Shown here: positions 45,048 to 54,172 of the stretch, in pieces
How the letters are laid out: the number at the start of each line of letters is the position of its first letter
How positions within the stretch are numbered: position 1 is the stretch's first letter
Origin: Gilliamella mensalis
Lineage (GTDB): Bacteria; Pseudomonadota; Gammaproteobacteria; Enterobacterales; Orbaceae
Assembly: GCF_900103085.1 (NCBI RefSeq)
Contig: NZ_FMWR01000014.1
Coordinates: 186,001-250,000 of the forward strand
Reading direction: 5' to 3'
DNA: 64,000 bases
Translations under genes and position numbers: made by a program
The notes under the pieces: generated by a model
The model's input: the letters and a program-made list of their open reading frames with translations, nothing else
Told to the model about the DNA's origin: nothing
Databases searched by the model: none

Positions 45048-47075
45048 TCAGTTATCTTTACTGACTATTTCAGAAAATATTGCATTGCTAGCTTGTTTTG
45101 CTAACCATGTTTTAACTTCATGTTTAATGGTTTGCATCAATGCCTGTTTACCTGCAAGTTGGCATGAATTAATAACCAAAGCTTGATTATTTTTGCTTTT
45201 TAACAGTGCTGATAACACAGGAAAAGAGGATGCTTGAGATGATTGTTGATGTATTTGTATATACCGATTTAATCGACATAGTGGGGCATAACTGGCTTCG
45301 AATGGTCGATGGAAGTAAGCAAATCCAACAAGTTCATCTAAATCATTTACGTCTAAATCTGATGATAATAGCCAACTACCATCGCTGATAATCATATCGT
45401 TAAATGGTAAATCGATGATATCTTTTAACCAATAGGCGTTACGCTGTAGTTTTTGTTTTAATTTATAAGTTAACAGATGTCCAGATCGGGTAATTGGTTT
45501 AAGCGCCATAACAGAATAACTGCCACTACTAGCTTGTTTATGGCTGCTTACATGAACCAAGACGAAACCACAAGCCGTCCAAAATTGATAATTAGACGAG
45601 CTATAAGCAAAACTGACCGACACAAAATCTTTATTTTGCAATTTGGCATGATCACAAATCCTCTGCACCAGTTGTTTTGCAATATGTTGCCGTCGATAAG
45701 CCTCCATAACCGCAATGCGATTAATGCGAACTGAACGCAACTTAGCCGCTAACCGTTCGCCCGCATGAGCGACAAGCGACTGTGCCACTAAATTGCCTTT
45801 AGGACGGCGTATTCCTTGCCATACTTGGGTTATTAGGTCATCAGGCAAGTTCCCCTCGGTAATAGTAAGGGCTGCAGCAATTTGCGCATTGCCCATTGTA
45901 GCTTGCCAAGCTGATAAGTTTTGCGCATCAAATAGACGCCTTAAATCGATTAATGTAGTTTGATAGTGGGCCATTTTTAATAAATAAAAAATCGACCTTA
46001 ATGTATCAACATCATTGCGTTCAACTGTTGAATATTGGAGTGATGATAGGTTTTTAACAAAATTATCATTTTGCATTAACAAACCGTTAAGTAACAGCCG
46101 ATCGCTAAATTGTTCTAACATATCACCAGCCTGCCAGCGAATGGGCGTGTGTAGATGAAAATATTGACATGCTTTACTTGACAGCAATTTTAACAAAAAC
46201 CCCTGTCCAGTACCTTCATACCCTTCAACGGTTGTTGTTAACAATACTCGGGAGTTATTGGCAATGGCCTGCTGTAGTAATTTTTCGAGCATAGGCAACG
46301 GAATCATGGCAGCTTCATCAATAATTAGATAATCGGCAAAATCAATCTTTGACTGCGCAATTAATTCATCAGGCGCCAAAAATGGCGTATCAGGCTTAGC
46401 AAAAGCAAAAAAAGTAGTCAATGCTGATTTATTGGGCGCAGTGACAATACTACGTTGATAATGACTAAACATTCCTGCTAGTGCCGATTTACCCCGACCG
46501 CGTTTAGCAACTAATACATTTATGGGTTTATTGCTATTTAATAACTGTTTTAACATAGCTTTTTGTTCAGCTAAGTCACAGCAGTCATCGGTCATCGCCA
46601 GCAAGGACGACGAAGCGAATATAGCATGTTTTGGCAAGGATGTTGAATTAATTGATACACCAAATTCTGCCAAAGTTTGCTTTAAATGTGTAACAAAATT
46701 AGGCACATTGATCGGATTTTGGCTTTCGTTCCAACGCAAGCTATCTTGATCATGCCAACTGCTTAGCTCCTTGGGTAATAACAAAACCAACACACTACCT
46801 TTAACTAGCGTGCCAACCAGCATGGCAAAGGCATCAAGATTAAATCCTGCCGTTGCATCAAAAATAGCATTCCGATACTGCTGGCCTAATAGTTGTTTGG
46901 TTTGATGGGGTTTGAGTGCGTTGGCAATTAACGAACTAGGCAAATAATCGGGCTGATAGGTAACAGTTATCCAATCGCCGGTGTTCTGCTCAAGGGTGGA
47001 GCTCAATTGTTCAAATAATTGTGCGCTTTCACCCTGTAACACCCATAACTTTCGGGTGCTGTTGGGATTGTGCAT
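45048..47075 (-). CDS. tmcA: tRNA(Met) cytidine acetyltransferase TmcA
   Basis: This 675-residue enzyme makes N4-acetylcytidine at the wobble base of elongator tRNA-Met, using acetyl-CoA and ATP. Domains in order: an N-terminal region (about 1-180), a RecD-like ATPase with P-loop in VLVAKRGRGKSALAG (187-201) and Walker B in YLIIDEAAMIPLPML, a GNAT acetyltransferase part ('IRINRIAVMEAYRRQHIAKQLV') and a C-terminal tail domain. Length matches E. coli TmcA (671). It starts 4 bases after the UPF0756 gene and is the last gene of the dapA-bamC-purC operon. Confidence 0.96.
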   Translation of the reverse strand: MHNPNSTRKLWVLQGESAQLFEQLSSTLEQNTGDWITVTYQPDYLPSSLIANALKPHQTKQLLGQQYRNAIFDATAGFNLDAFAMLVGTLVKGSVLVLLLPKELSSWHDQDSLRWNESQNPINVPNFVTHLKQTLAEFGVSINSTSLPKHAIFASSSLLAMTDDCCDLAEQKAMLKQLLNSNKPINVLVAKRGRGKSALAGMFSHYQRSIVTAPNKSALTTFFAFAKPDTPFLAPDELIAQSKIDFADYLIIDEAAMIPLPMLEKLLQQAIANNSRVLLTTTVEGYEGTGQGFLLKLLSSKACQYFHLHTPIRWQAGDMLEQFSDRLLLNGLLMQNDNFVKNLSSLQYSTVERNDVDTLRSIFYLLKMAHYQTTLIDLRRLFDAQNLSAWQATMGNAQIAAALTITEGNLPDDLITQVWQGIRRPKGNLVAQSLVAHAGERLAAKLRSVRINRIAVMEAYRRQHIAKQLVQRICDHAKLQNKDFVSVSFAYSSSNYQFWTACGFVLVHVSSHKQASSGSYSVMALKPITRSGHLLTYKLKQKLQRNAYWLKDIIDLPFNDMIISDGSWLLSSDLDVNDLDELVGFAYFHRPFEASYAPLCRLNRYIQIHQQSSQASSFPVLSALLKSKNNQALVINSCQLAGKQALMQTIKHEVKTWLAKQASNAIFSEIVSKDN

Positions 47076-47078
47076 AAA

Positions 47079-47534
47079 CTAACTTTTTCCAATTAATAAC
47101 GACAATATACCAGCGGCAATAAGTGGTCCTACTGGAACACCTTTGAAAAAAGCAACACCAATTAGCGTACCAATAATCAAACCATTAACAATAGTGGGGT
47201 GAGCACCAATAAGCGATATACCACGTGTACCAAGCCACGAGACTAAAATACCCACCAAAATAGCTAATAGTGATTGCCAAGTAGTAAATGATTTAGCAAT
47301 ATCACTAATTTTTAACGATCCATCAGCCAGTGGCACCATCATCGCAGCAGTTAAAATAACAATGCCAATGGTGAGTCCATATTGATTTAAAAACGGAAAG
47401 TAAGTAGCTAATGGCGTTAGTTTAAATAGCAACAATAACAGTACAGCAAATGTCACTGTGTTATTATGGGTTAAATAACACAGTGCAGCTAATCCCAAAA
47501 GAAGAAAAAAAGAAATATCAAACTGCGCAAACAT
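47079..47534 (-). CDS. UPF0756 (DUF441) membrane protein, YeaL-like
   Basis: The start at 47534 overlaps the purC stop as TAATG and gives about 151 residues; an in-frame ATG at 47543 lies inside purC. Four to five membrane helices are visible, with 'GLTIGIVILTAAMMVPLADG' and 'WLGTRGISLIGAHPTIVNGLIIGTLIGVAFFKGVPVGPLIAAGI' as in E. coli YeaL. The function of this family is unknown. Its place between purC and tmcA suggests co-expression. Confidence 0.92.
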   Translation of the reverse strand: MFAQFDISFFLLLGLAALCYLTHNNTVTFAVLLLLLFKLTPLATYFPFLNQYGLTIGIVILTAAMMVPLADGSLKISDIAKSFTTWQSLLAILVGILVSWLGTRGISLIGAHPTIVNGLIIGTLIGVAFFKGVPVGPLIAAGILSLLIGKS

Positions 47535-48244
47535 TACAAACAAACACCAATGCGTTTTGCCACTTCTTCATAAGCTTCAATCACTCCACCCAACCCTTGA
47601 CGGAAGCGGTCTTTGTCCATTTTTTTAAGTGTGGACTTTTCCCACAGGCGACAACCATCAGGTGAAAACTCATCACCTAAAGTAATTTCGCCTTTAAATA
47701 AACCAAATTCGAGTTTGTAATCGACCAATATCAGCCCTGCTTTATCAAATAGATCCGTCAAAATGGTATTGATTTTAAAGCTGAGTTCTTTCATTTTGGC
47801 TAGTTGATCATCGCTAGCCCAACCAAAAGCTTTACAGTGCGAATCGTTAACCATTGGATCGTGCAATGCATCATTTTTTAGAAATAATTCAAACGTAGGA
47901 GGATTTAAAACTTGACCTTCTTCAACCCCTAGACGTTTAACTAAAGATCCCGCTGCACGATTACGCACTACGCATTCAACTGGCACCATTTGCAATTTTT
48001 TAACAAGTACTTCATTGTCAGATAATAAGGACTCAACTTGAGTTGGAATGCCAGCTTGGCGCAATTGCGTCATAATAAAATAGTTAAATTTATTATTCAC
48101 CATGCCTTTACGATCTAACTGCTCAATGCGTAAACCATCGAATGCTGATGTATCATTGCGAAACTCAAGGATTAGTAAATCAGGGTTTTCGGTGGTATAT
48201 ACCGTTTTTGCTTTACCACGATAAAGCTCAGCCAACTTTTTCAT
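47534..48244 (-). CDS. purC: SAICAR synthetase PurC
   Basis: This 236-residue enzyme joins aspartate to CAIR in purine synthesis. It is colinear with E. coli PurC (237): '[31 protein letters not shown]', '[22 protein letters not shown]' and '[31 protein letters not shown]'. It lies downstream of dapA-bamC, as in E. coli. A hairpin at 48280-48298 separates it from bamC. Confidence 0.98.
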   Translation of the reverse strand: MKKLAELYRGKAKTVYTTENPDLLILEFRNDTSAFDGLRIEQLDRKGMVNNKFNYFIMTQLRQAGIPTQVESLLSDNEVLVKKLQMVPVECVVRNRAAGSLVKRLGVEEGQVLNPPTFELFLKNDALHDPMVNDSHCKAFGWASDDQLAKMKELSFKINTILTDLFDKAGLILVDYKLEFGLFKGEITLGDEFSPDGCRLWEKSTLKKMDKDRFRQGLGGVIEAYEEVAKRIGVCL

Positions 48245-48279
48245 GTCTATAACCTTATATCAATTGCCAATAAATAATT

Positions 48280-48298
48280 AAGGAGCTCTACGCTCCTT
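48280..48298 (-). terminator. Hairpin between bamC and purC
   Basis: AAGGAGC pairs with GCTCCTT around TCTAC, followed on the minus strand by AATTATTTATT. A weak terminator or processing site that may lower purC expression. Confidence 0.5.
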
Positions 48299-48309
48299 GA
48301 ATTCCAAAC

Positions 48310-49065
48310 TTATTCTTGATTTGTACTGTTCACAGCTGTTGCAGGCTTCTTGCTTTCGGCATTGTCTTTTTCGGCATCGCTATTTTGTGCTTTTGGTGGC
48401 ACAACTCGCACTGAATCAGGCGCAACATCATCCATTATGTCATTAAACAAACCAACAGCATAACGTTGCACTTCGATCGGTTGCGACATCAGATTGTGGG
48501 TATCTCTAGTTAACGAAGTAATTAAAATGGTAATTGTTTCGGTATCACCTAATAATTGTCGCTTAATCGAATAAGTAGCTTGAACCGCTTGCTCTTCATC
48601 TGCACGCACTATAAAGGCATGGTCAGTATTAATAGTGTCGTTGTCGCGATTAGCAATAGAGATATTTTTCTTGCTTAAGCTATCAGGAATTTGCTCCCAC
48701 ACTTGGCTACTTAATGGCACATTGAAAGTAACCGAGCCACTATTATAAACGGCAAACGCATCTTGAATGGTTGGAATGGGTAAACTTGGAGGCCTGATAT
48801 CCAGCTTTTTGCCTAAATCGCCTTTAAACTCGTTTTTACTAACATAAAATTCATTGTTTTGTGCTGGTACCAAAACGCCTTCAGGAACGATTAAAGGTTT
48901 TAGAGTAGGTGATTTAAGGTAATCTTCATTGCCTTCGACTTCACGCTTAAAATTTTGATCGCTACCACATCCGGCAAGAAACAAAGAAGTTACAACGGTT
49001 AAAACAGCTGTTTTTTTAATGACGCTACCTTTAAATAAGGCTTGGTTCAATGTGTTATTTAACAT
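48310..49065 (-). CDS. bamC: Outer-membrane assembly lipoprotein BamC
   Basis: This 251-residue lipoprotein is part of the BAM complex that folds outer-membrane proteins. The lipobox is LFLAGCGS (Cys33) after a rather long N-region. The unstructured 'NEDYLKSPTLKPLIVPEGVLVPAQNNEFYV' segment after it is the part that binds BamD. One helix-grip domain follows (about 95-215). It is shorter than E. coli BamC (344), and seems to have only the first of the two grip domains. It lies between dapA and purC, as usual. Confidence 0.92.
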   Translation of the reverse strand: MLNNTLNQALFKGSVIKKTAVLTVVTSLFLAGCGSDQNFKREVEGNEDYLKSPTLKPLIVPEGVLVPAQNNEFYVSKNEFKGDLGKKLDIRPPSLPIPTIQDAFAVYNSGSVTFNVPLSSQVWEQIPDSLSKKNISIANRDNDTINTDHAFIVRADEEQAVQATYSIKRQLLGDTETITILITSLTRDTHNLMSQPIEVQRYAVGLFNDIMDDVAPDSVRVVPPKAQNSDAEKDNAESKKPATAVNSTNQE

Positions 49066-49102
49066 AGATATCTGCTTTTTTTAAATTAAAGATTACACAA
49101 AA

Positions 49103-49981
49103 CTACAGTAAATTTGCTTCTTTTAATGCTTGTTCAACCGCAGGAATCGACGATGCGCTTAGCTCAACCATTGGCAACCGAATGCTTGCATTTTGCATTA
49201 AACCTAATCTTGCACAAGCCCATTTTGCTGGCGTTGGATTGGGTTCAATAAATAAATTACGATGCAAAGCCATTAAAGTATCGTTTAAGGTGCGGGCTTC
49301 TTGAATTTGGTTATTAACCGCAAGTTGACACACAGTAGCAACAGCTTTAGCAGCAACATTAGCTGTCACTGAAATAACCCCATCGCCCCCTAAAATCATA
49401 AAGTCTAAAAAGGTTGAATCATCGCCACTAAGCAATTTAAAATCAGAACCAACCAGTTTGCGTGTAGGGTAAACTCTTGAAAGGTCGCCAGTTGCATCTT
49501 TTAGCGCAACAATGTTTTTGATTTTGGCTAAACGACCAACGGTTTCGGGTTTAATATCACTACTTGTCCGCCCTGGCACATTATATAAAATCTGAGGCAG
49601 TTCGGTACTTTCAGCAATGGCTTTAAAGTGTTGATACATACCTTCTTGAGTGGGTTTATTATAATAAGGTGCAACCGTTAAACAGCCCGCAACACCAATG
49701 TTTTCAACTCGGCTGGTTAATTCTATAGCTTCTTTTGTTGCGTTTGCACCAGTGCCGGCAATAATGGCAATGCGTCCATCAGCATAGTCAATAGTTCGTT
49801 TAATTACATCAATATGCTCATGATGATCAAGGGTGGCCGATTCGCCGGTTGTACCAACAGAAACAATACTTGATGTACCGTTTGCAATATGATATTCGAC
49901 CAATTTTTTTAAGCTTACGTGGTCAACGTTTCCTTTTGTATCCATGGGAGTAACAAGTGCGACCAGACTTCCTGTAAACAT
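49103..49981 (-). CDS. dapA: 4-hydroxy-tetrahydrodipicolinate synthase DapA
   Basis: This 292-residue TIM-barrel enzyme condenses pyruvate and aspartate semialdehyde, the first step toward diaminopimelate and lysine. The start at 49981 ([14 protein letters not shown]) has GAGAGG 8 bases upstream; an in-frame start at 49996 is less likely. Seen are '[16 protein letters not shown]', the [11 protein letters not shown] segment with the active tyrosine, and the Schiff-base lysine in [10 protein letters not shown]. It heads the dapA-bamC-purC operon. Confidence 0.98.
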   Translation of the reverse strand: MFTGSLVALVTPMDTKGNVDHVSLKKLVEYHIANGTSSIVSVGTTGESATLDHHEHIDVIKRTIDYADGRIAIIAGTGANATKEAIELTSRVENIGVAGCLTVAPYYNKPTQEGMYQHFKAIAESTELPQILYNVPGRTSSDIKPETVGRLAKIKNIVALKDATGDLSRVYPTRKLVGSDFKLLSGDDSTFLDFMILGGDGVISVTANVAAKAVATVCQLAVNNQIQEARTLNDTLMALHRNLFIEPNPTPAKWACARLGLMQNASIRLPMVELSASSIPAVEQALKEANLL

Positions 49982-50077
49982 AAAATGACCTCTCATATAA
50001 TTGGTTTATAACATAAGGTAAAGAATAAAAAATCTGCGAATAAGTATGCGATATTTCTAAAGTAAATTCAACTTTTG

Positions 50078-50836
50078 TTATGCAGGATTATCAATATCAA
50101 TAAAAATAATCTCAACACCATAGCAACTGGCTAACCATTCACCTAATTTTTTAATACCATAACGTTCCGTGGCATGGTGTCCAGCGGCATAAAAATTAAT
50201 GCCGTATTCGCGGGCAATGTGGATGGTGCGTTCCGACACTTCCCCTGTAAAAAAGGCTTCTACGCCCATTTGCGCGGCTTGTTCAATATAGTCTTGCCCA
50301 CCACCACTACACCAGGCAATACGATTAATCATTTCAGGCGCATTATCACCACAAAATAGCACTTGTCGTTTGTTATTGTGTAGCGCTTGCTCAAGCTGGA
50401 GTTTAAATTGCAAAGCAGTAAGTGGTGAGCGTAATGTACCAGTAAAAAGAAGATCAGTAATATCATTACGTTTATCAACCGAAATACCTAACAAATTAGC
50501 CAGTTCGATATTATTACCAAAAACGGGGTGACCATCTAACGGTAAGTGGTAACCATATAAATTAATATCATTAGTTAATAGTGTTTTTAGCCGTTGGTAT
50601 TTAATGCCAGTGATAGTTTGCGCTTCACTCTTCCAAAAATAGCCATGATGCACTACCACCGCATCGGCTTGTAATTCGACCGCTTTATCTAACAATAATT
50701 GGCAAGCGGTAACCCCTGTCACAATTTTATTGACTTGCATGCGCCCTTGTACTTGCAATCCATTTGGTGCATAGTCGCGATAGCGGGTAATTTGCAGTTC
50801 GTTGTTAATAATCTGTTCTAATTCAAAGTTGTGCAT
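50078..50836 (-). CDS. Nif3-like dinuclear metal protein (YbgI)
   Basis: This 252-residue protein matches the Nif3/YbgI family (GTP cyclohydrolase 1 type 2 homologs). Metal-binding parts are visible: 'ADAVVVHHGYFWKSEAQ', 'NINLYGYHLPLDGHP' and the C-terminal 'FYAAGHHATERYGIKKLGEWL'. 'WCSGGGQDYIEQAAQMGVEAFFTGEVSE' is the family core. The enzymatic role is still uncertain; nucleotide or lesion repair functions have been proposed. It is a single gene. Confidence 0.93.
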   Translation of the reverse strand: MHNFELEQIINNELQITRYRDYAPNGLQVQGRMQVNKIVTGVTACQLLLDKAVELQADAVVVHHGYFWKSEAQTITGIKYQRLKTLLTNDINLYGYHLPLDGHPVFGNNIELANLLGISVDKRNDITDLLFTGTLRSPLTALQFKLQLEQALHNNKRQVLFCGDNAPEMINRIAWCSGGGQDYIEQAAQMGVEAFFTGEVSERTIHIAREYGINFYAAGHHATERYGIKKLGEWLASCYGVEIIFIDIDNPA

Positions 50837-51070
50837 AGCTCACTCTATTTTAAAATAATTTAATATATAATTGATGATTATAATCACTTTAATCAATAAT
50901 GGCATCTACTGGTTTACTTTCATGAGGCTTTAATGTGATTAGCATAAAGCTTGCTAGAATGACACCTAATAAAAATTAACGCATTGAATACAAACTCTCA
51001 ACGACAATGCTAGGCGAACCGGTTAAAAGCTGGCATAATAGCTCTTTTTTGACAGATAAGATAGATTAAC

Positions 51071-51760
51071 GTGCCAAACGCCAAATTATGTGAACGCTTT
51101 CGTGGGTTTTATCCAGTTGTAATTGATATCGAAACATCAGGATTCGATTCAAAACTCAACGCCATTTTAGAAATCGCCGCTATCACCTTAAAAATGACAC
51201 CCGATGGCTGGTTAGAACCTGATCAATCCTTACAATTTAATGTCAATCCATTTAACGATGCAATTTTAGAACCCACTGCTCTTGCTTTTAACGGCATTGA
51301 CCCTAATAATCCACTCCGCGCCGCTGTGGACGAAAAGCACGCCTTAGACGAAATTTTCAAAATGGTTAGATCAGGTATAAAAACTAGCGAATGCACGCGC
51401 GCGGTGATAGTGGCGCATAATGCCCACTTTGATCACAGTTTTTTAATGGCAGCAGCTGAGCGCACAGGTATTAAACGCAACCCGTTCCATCCATTTGCCA
51501 CTTTTGACACTGCATCGCTCAGTGGTCTGGTTTTTGGACAAACCGTGCTAGCCAAAGCTTGCCAAGTTGCACAAATCACCTTTGATCACAAACAAGCCCA
51601 CAGCGCGCTATATGACACGCAAAAAACTGCAATACTATTTTGCAAAATCGTCAATCGATTTAAATCACTGGGTGGATGGCCACTGTCTTTTATGGATAGA
51701 GATGAAAATTTGGAAATGGATTTAGATAATACGCGAAAAAGCGAAGAACAAGAAATATAA
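51071..51760 (+). CDS. rnt: Ribonuclease T
   Basis: This 229-residue 3'-5' exonuclease trims tRNA and other stable RNA ends. It starts with GTG. DEDD motifs are visible: '[30 protein letters not shown]' (Exo I), '[43 protein letters not shown]' (Exo II) and '[23 protein letters not shown]' (Exo III with His and Asp). It is colinear with E. coli RNase T, with a somewhat longer C-terminus. Confidence 0.97.
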   Translation: MPNAKLCERFRGFYPVVIDIETSGFDSKLNAILEIAAITLKMTPDGWLEPDQSLQFNVNPFNDAILEPTALAFNGIDPNNPLRAAVDEKHALDEIFKMVRSGIKTSECTRAVIVAHNAHFDHSFLMAAAERTGIKRNPFHPFATFDTASLSGLVFGQTVLAKACQVAQITFDHKQAHSALYDTQKTAILFCKIVNRFKSLGGWPLSFMDRDENLEMDLDNTRKSEEQEI

Positions 51761-51789
51761 AAAGCGTAAACAGCCATAATTGATAAAAA

Positions 51790-51812
51790 AAGCGCGCTCA
51801 ACTTGCGCGCTT
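51790..51812. terminator. Bidirectional terminator between rnt and grxD
   Basis: AAGCGCGC pairs with GCGCGCTT around a 7-base loop; a run of A on the left gives T7 for the minus strand. Confidence 0.85.
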
Positions 51813-51826
51813 AATTCATCACTTAA

Positions 51827-52165
51827 TTAAGATTTATGTTTTTCAGCAGTTTGCTTAATAAGAGTTTGCAGCTCACCTGTTTGAAACATTTCTAACATAA
51901 TATCACAGCCACCCACTAATTCACCTTCCACCCACAATTGTGGAAACGTTGGCCAATTGGCAAATTTAGGTAATTCGGCACGAATATCAGGATTTTGTAA
52001 AATATCAACATAAGCAAACGGTTCACCACATTGCGATAAAACCTGTACCGCCTGAGCCGAAAAGCCACAACTTGGCAATTTTGGCGAACCTTTCATATAT
52101 AAAATAATCGGATTTTCGGCAATTTGTTTTTTAATTTTATCGAGTATTGTCATTTCAGTCGTCAT
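51827..52165 (-). CDS. grxD: Monothiol glutaredoxin GrxD
   Basis: This protein of 112 residues (start at 52165, MTTEMTILDKIKKQ) is a CGFS-type glutaredoxin that carries iron-sulfur clusters and works with BolA. Seen are 'ENPIILYMKGSPKLPSCGFSAQAVQVLSQCGEPFAYVDILQNPDIRAELPKFANWPTFPQLWVEGELVGGCDIMLEM'. It is nearly identical in layout to E. coli GrxD. Shine-Dalgarno AAAGGAAAAC precedes the ATG; a longer frame to 52216 is not supported. Confidence 0.97.
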   Translation of the reverse strand: MTTEMTILDKIKKQIAENPIILYMKGSPKLPSCGFSAQAVQVLSQCGEPFAYVDILQNPDIRAELPKFANWPTFPQLWVEGELVGGCDIMLEMFQTGELQTLIKQTAEKHKS

Positions 52166-52400
52166 GTGTTTTCCTTTATAATTTATCGTAATAATGCGGA
52201 TTATTTTAACGTACAATTTCTGCTGTTCCCACTGCTATCTTGTATCAAGATTGCTTAACGGATATTTTTAAAGCAAATTGAGATATAATTTGTTCTGCCA
52301 CTTTCCTTAGGTTTGGTTCAGGTTGTCCAATTTTTGAACCGCAGGCTATAATTTGTACTTGACCTACTTAACCTGTCCTTTGTTTAAGGGGCTACACTTA

Positions 52401-52424
52401 CTTTGCAACCTAGAGGTTGCAAAG
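52401..52424. other. Perfect hairpin in spacer
   Basis: CTTTGCAACC and GGTTGCAAAG pair over 10 bases around TAGA. No T tract follows on either strand, so it is not a standard terminator. It lies in a 690-base gene-free stretch that also holds the CRISPR relic. Confidence 0.5.
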
Positions 52425-52617
52425 CAGAATAAATATCAGCAATAACTTTTTAATGGTTTAAAAAATAGCAGGTGTTTTCAATAAAAACATTTCAGGTTTG
52501 GTATTGATTTAATTTATCTTTGTATTTCTAATTGAAATCAATCGGTTATAAGGTGGTTCTATTTTTTGACATTTAACATTTATCGGCGATGGAGATGTTA
52601 TATCAACTCAGACACAT

Positions 52618-52832
52618 TTGCTAAGTGATTTATACAGCGGTGGATTGGAATATTATAAACTATAAGTTTTATTTAGCAAAAGACAAATTAGAGTTTTTAT
52701 TTTATAAAGCCTTTTTTGTAAAGTGTTTTTATTCATTTATCTATTAAAAAGGGGGATAAAGTTTTCGATATTCTGATAGATACCCATTTTGCCGTTAAGA
52801 AAAATTCAAACATCACATTGATTTTATTTATT
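52618..52832 (-). CRISPR. Decayed CRISPR locus: one degenerate repeat plus leader
   Basis: 52618-52645 (TTGCTAAGTGATTTATACAG, then CGGTGGAT) matches the short-array repeat at about half its positions, best at the GCGGTG end. The next 110 bases follow the leader of the two intact arrays: AATATTATAAACTATAAG, AGCAAAAGACAAATTAGAGT, AAAGCCTTTTTTGTA (52706-52720) and TTAAAAAGGGGGAT, in the same order and spacing. ATTGATTTTATTT near 52816 matches the outer leader of the main array. A weaker repeat-like ACATTTATCGGCGATGGAG lies at about 52575-52593. The array itself seems to be lost. Confidence 0.6.
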
Positions 52833-52852
52833 AAAACAATGGAAAAGTCATA

Positions 52853-53311
52853 CTAAAAATCACTTTCTTTTCTCCAATAAATCTTACTTGCAAATCCCAG
52901 CAAATTATTAGTCATTTTTATATACTCTAATTGTAATGCCCAAATTGGTGCTTTTATCATTCTTGCAAAGGGAAATACGCTATAATATTGTGTATAGGCT
53001 TGTTCGGCTTGTTCTTTTTGTAATTGTATTGCTTTAGCTTGAAATTGGATACCTTGGATCCGCGCAACGGTTTTAGGTGTAACGCTAATAGTACCGGCAA
53101 CTTGTGGCTGTTTTAACATAGCTTTAGCATGGTCGGTTTTCAATTCGGAAAGAAGATACAAATACATTGGCTGTTCATCAAAAACATAAAAGGTATTACA
53201 TGCCCATAGTTTGTTGTCGGGCAAGATGACACTTAACGATAACACATGATTTTTTCTAATAAATTTGCTGATTGTAGGATCGACTTGCATATTTTTTGGC
53301 GTTAATGTCAT
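52853..53311 (-). CDS. yhbP: UPF0306 FMN-binding split-barrel protein YhbP
   Basis: This 152-residue protein matches E. coli YhbP: 'KFIRKNHVLSLSVILPDNKLWACNTFYVFDEQPMYLYLLSELKTDHAKAM', 'VAGTISVTPKTVARIQGIQFQAKAIQL' and 'PIWALQLEYIKMTNNLLGFASKIYW'. The fold is that of FMN-binding pyridoxamine-oxidase-like proteins; the reaction is unknown. Its start overlaps the ubiX stop by one base, so it is coupled to a flavin-modifying enzyme. Confidence 0.9.
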   Translation of the reverse strand: MTLTPKNMQVDPTISKFIRKNHVLSLSVILPDNKLWACNTFYVFDEQPMYLYLLSELKTDHAKAMLKQPQVAGTISVTPKTVARIQGIQFQAKAIQLQKEQAEQAYTQYYSVFPFARMIKAPIWALQLEYIKMTNNLLGFASKIYWRKESDF

Positions 53312-53904
53312 TATTCAGGTTTAGTGTTAAGGTGTAGATCTTCCCCCCAACGAGGTAGTGTGGGAATATCAATATCAAATAAGTCAAGCGCTCTTGCTAC
53401 GCTGTGGGTAATTATATCATCCACAGTTTCAACATGCTGATATAAGGCTGGCACTGGCGGGCATATTACTCCCCCCATAAGTGTGATTGTTTCCATATTT
53501 TTTAGGTGAGCTAAGTTTAATGGTGATTCGCGAGCCATTAATACCAAGCGACGACGCTCTTTTAAAACAACATCTGCCGCACGGGTAAGTAAATTATCTG
53601 ATAATCCTTGTGCAATAGCCGCAAGGGTTCGCATTGTGCAAGGAGCAATTAGCATACCCATGGTTTTATACGAGCCACTAGCAATTGCCGCTCCAATATT
53701 GTTAATGGAATATACTTTATCGGCAAGCGCTTTAATCTGTTTTATACTCATGCTGGGAACTTCGTATTCACTTGTTATTTGCGCCGCTTTAGAAATAACA
53801 AGGTGGGTTTCGATATCTATTGGTTTTAATAACTCTAGGGCTTTTATACCATAGTTAATCCCTGTTGCACCACTAATGCCAATTATTATTCGCCGCGTTG
53901 TCAT
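53311..53904 (-). CDS. ubiX: Flavin prenyltransferase UbiX
   Basis: This protein of 197 residues (start at 53904, [23 protein letters not shown]) attaches a dimethylallyl group to FMN, making the prenyl-FMN cofactor of UbiD-type decarboxylases in ubiquinone synthesis. Seen are the FMN-binding '[13 protein letters not shown]', '[57 protein letters not shown]' and '[23 protein letters not shown]'. The partner ubiD is not in the window. Confidence 0.96.
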   Translation of the reverse strand: MTTRRIIIGISGATGINYGIKALELLKPIDIETHLVISKAAQITSEYEVPSMSIKQIKALADKVYSINNIGAAIASGSYKTMGMLIAPCTMRTLAAIAQGLSDNLLTRAADVVLKERRRLVLMARESPLNLAHLKNMETITLMGGVICPPVPALYQHVETVDDIITHSVARALDLFDIDIPTLPRWGEDLHLNTKPE

Positions 53905-54133
53905 GTTTATCCCTATATTAATATCAAAGTACAATCAAATTGTTAATCACTGTTTTAAGCACTCAACAAGTAAAATCATGCTATGGGTAATCAGCGATAT
54001 TAAAGCTATCTACCAAATAAGTGACTATACCTATCTATTGATAGTCAATCAAGTAACTAATTGCACTAACGTTGCGATTACATTAATAATATATAAATTT
54101 CAAAAGGATCAATTAGGTCATTAGATAGTAAGT

Positions 54134-54167
54134 ATGGCTATCAACATAACATTGATAGCCATTTTTA
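54134..54167 (+). terminator. Hairpin with plus-strand T tract
   Basis: TGGCTATCAA pairs with TTGATAGCCA around an 8-base loop, followed on the plus strand by TTTTT. Both neighbours are on the minus strand; for them there is no T tract, so its use is unclear. Confidence 0.5.
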
Positions 54168-54172
54168 ATAAT

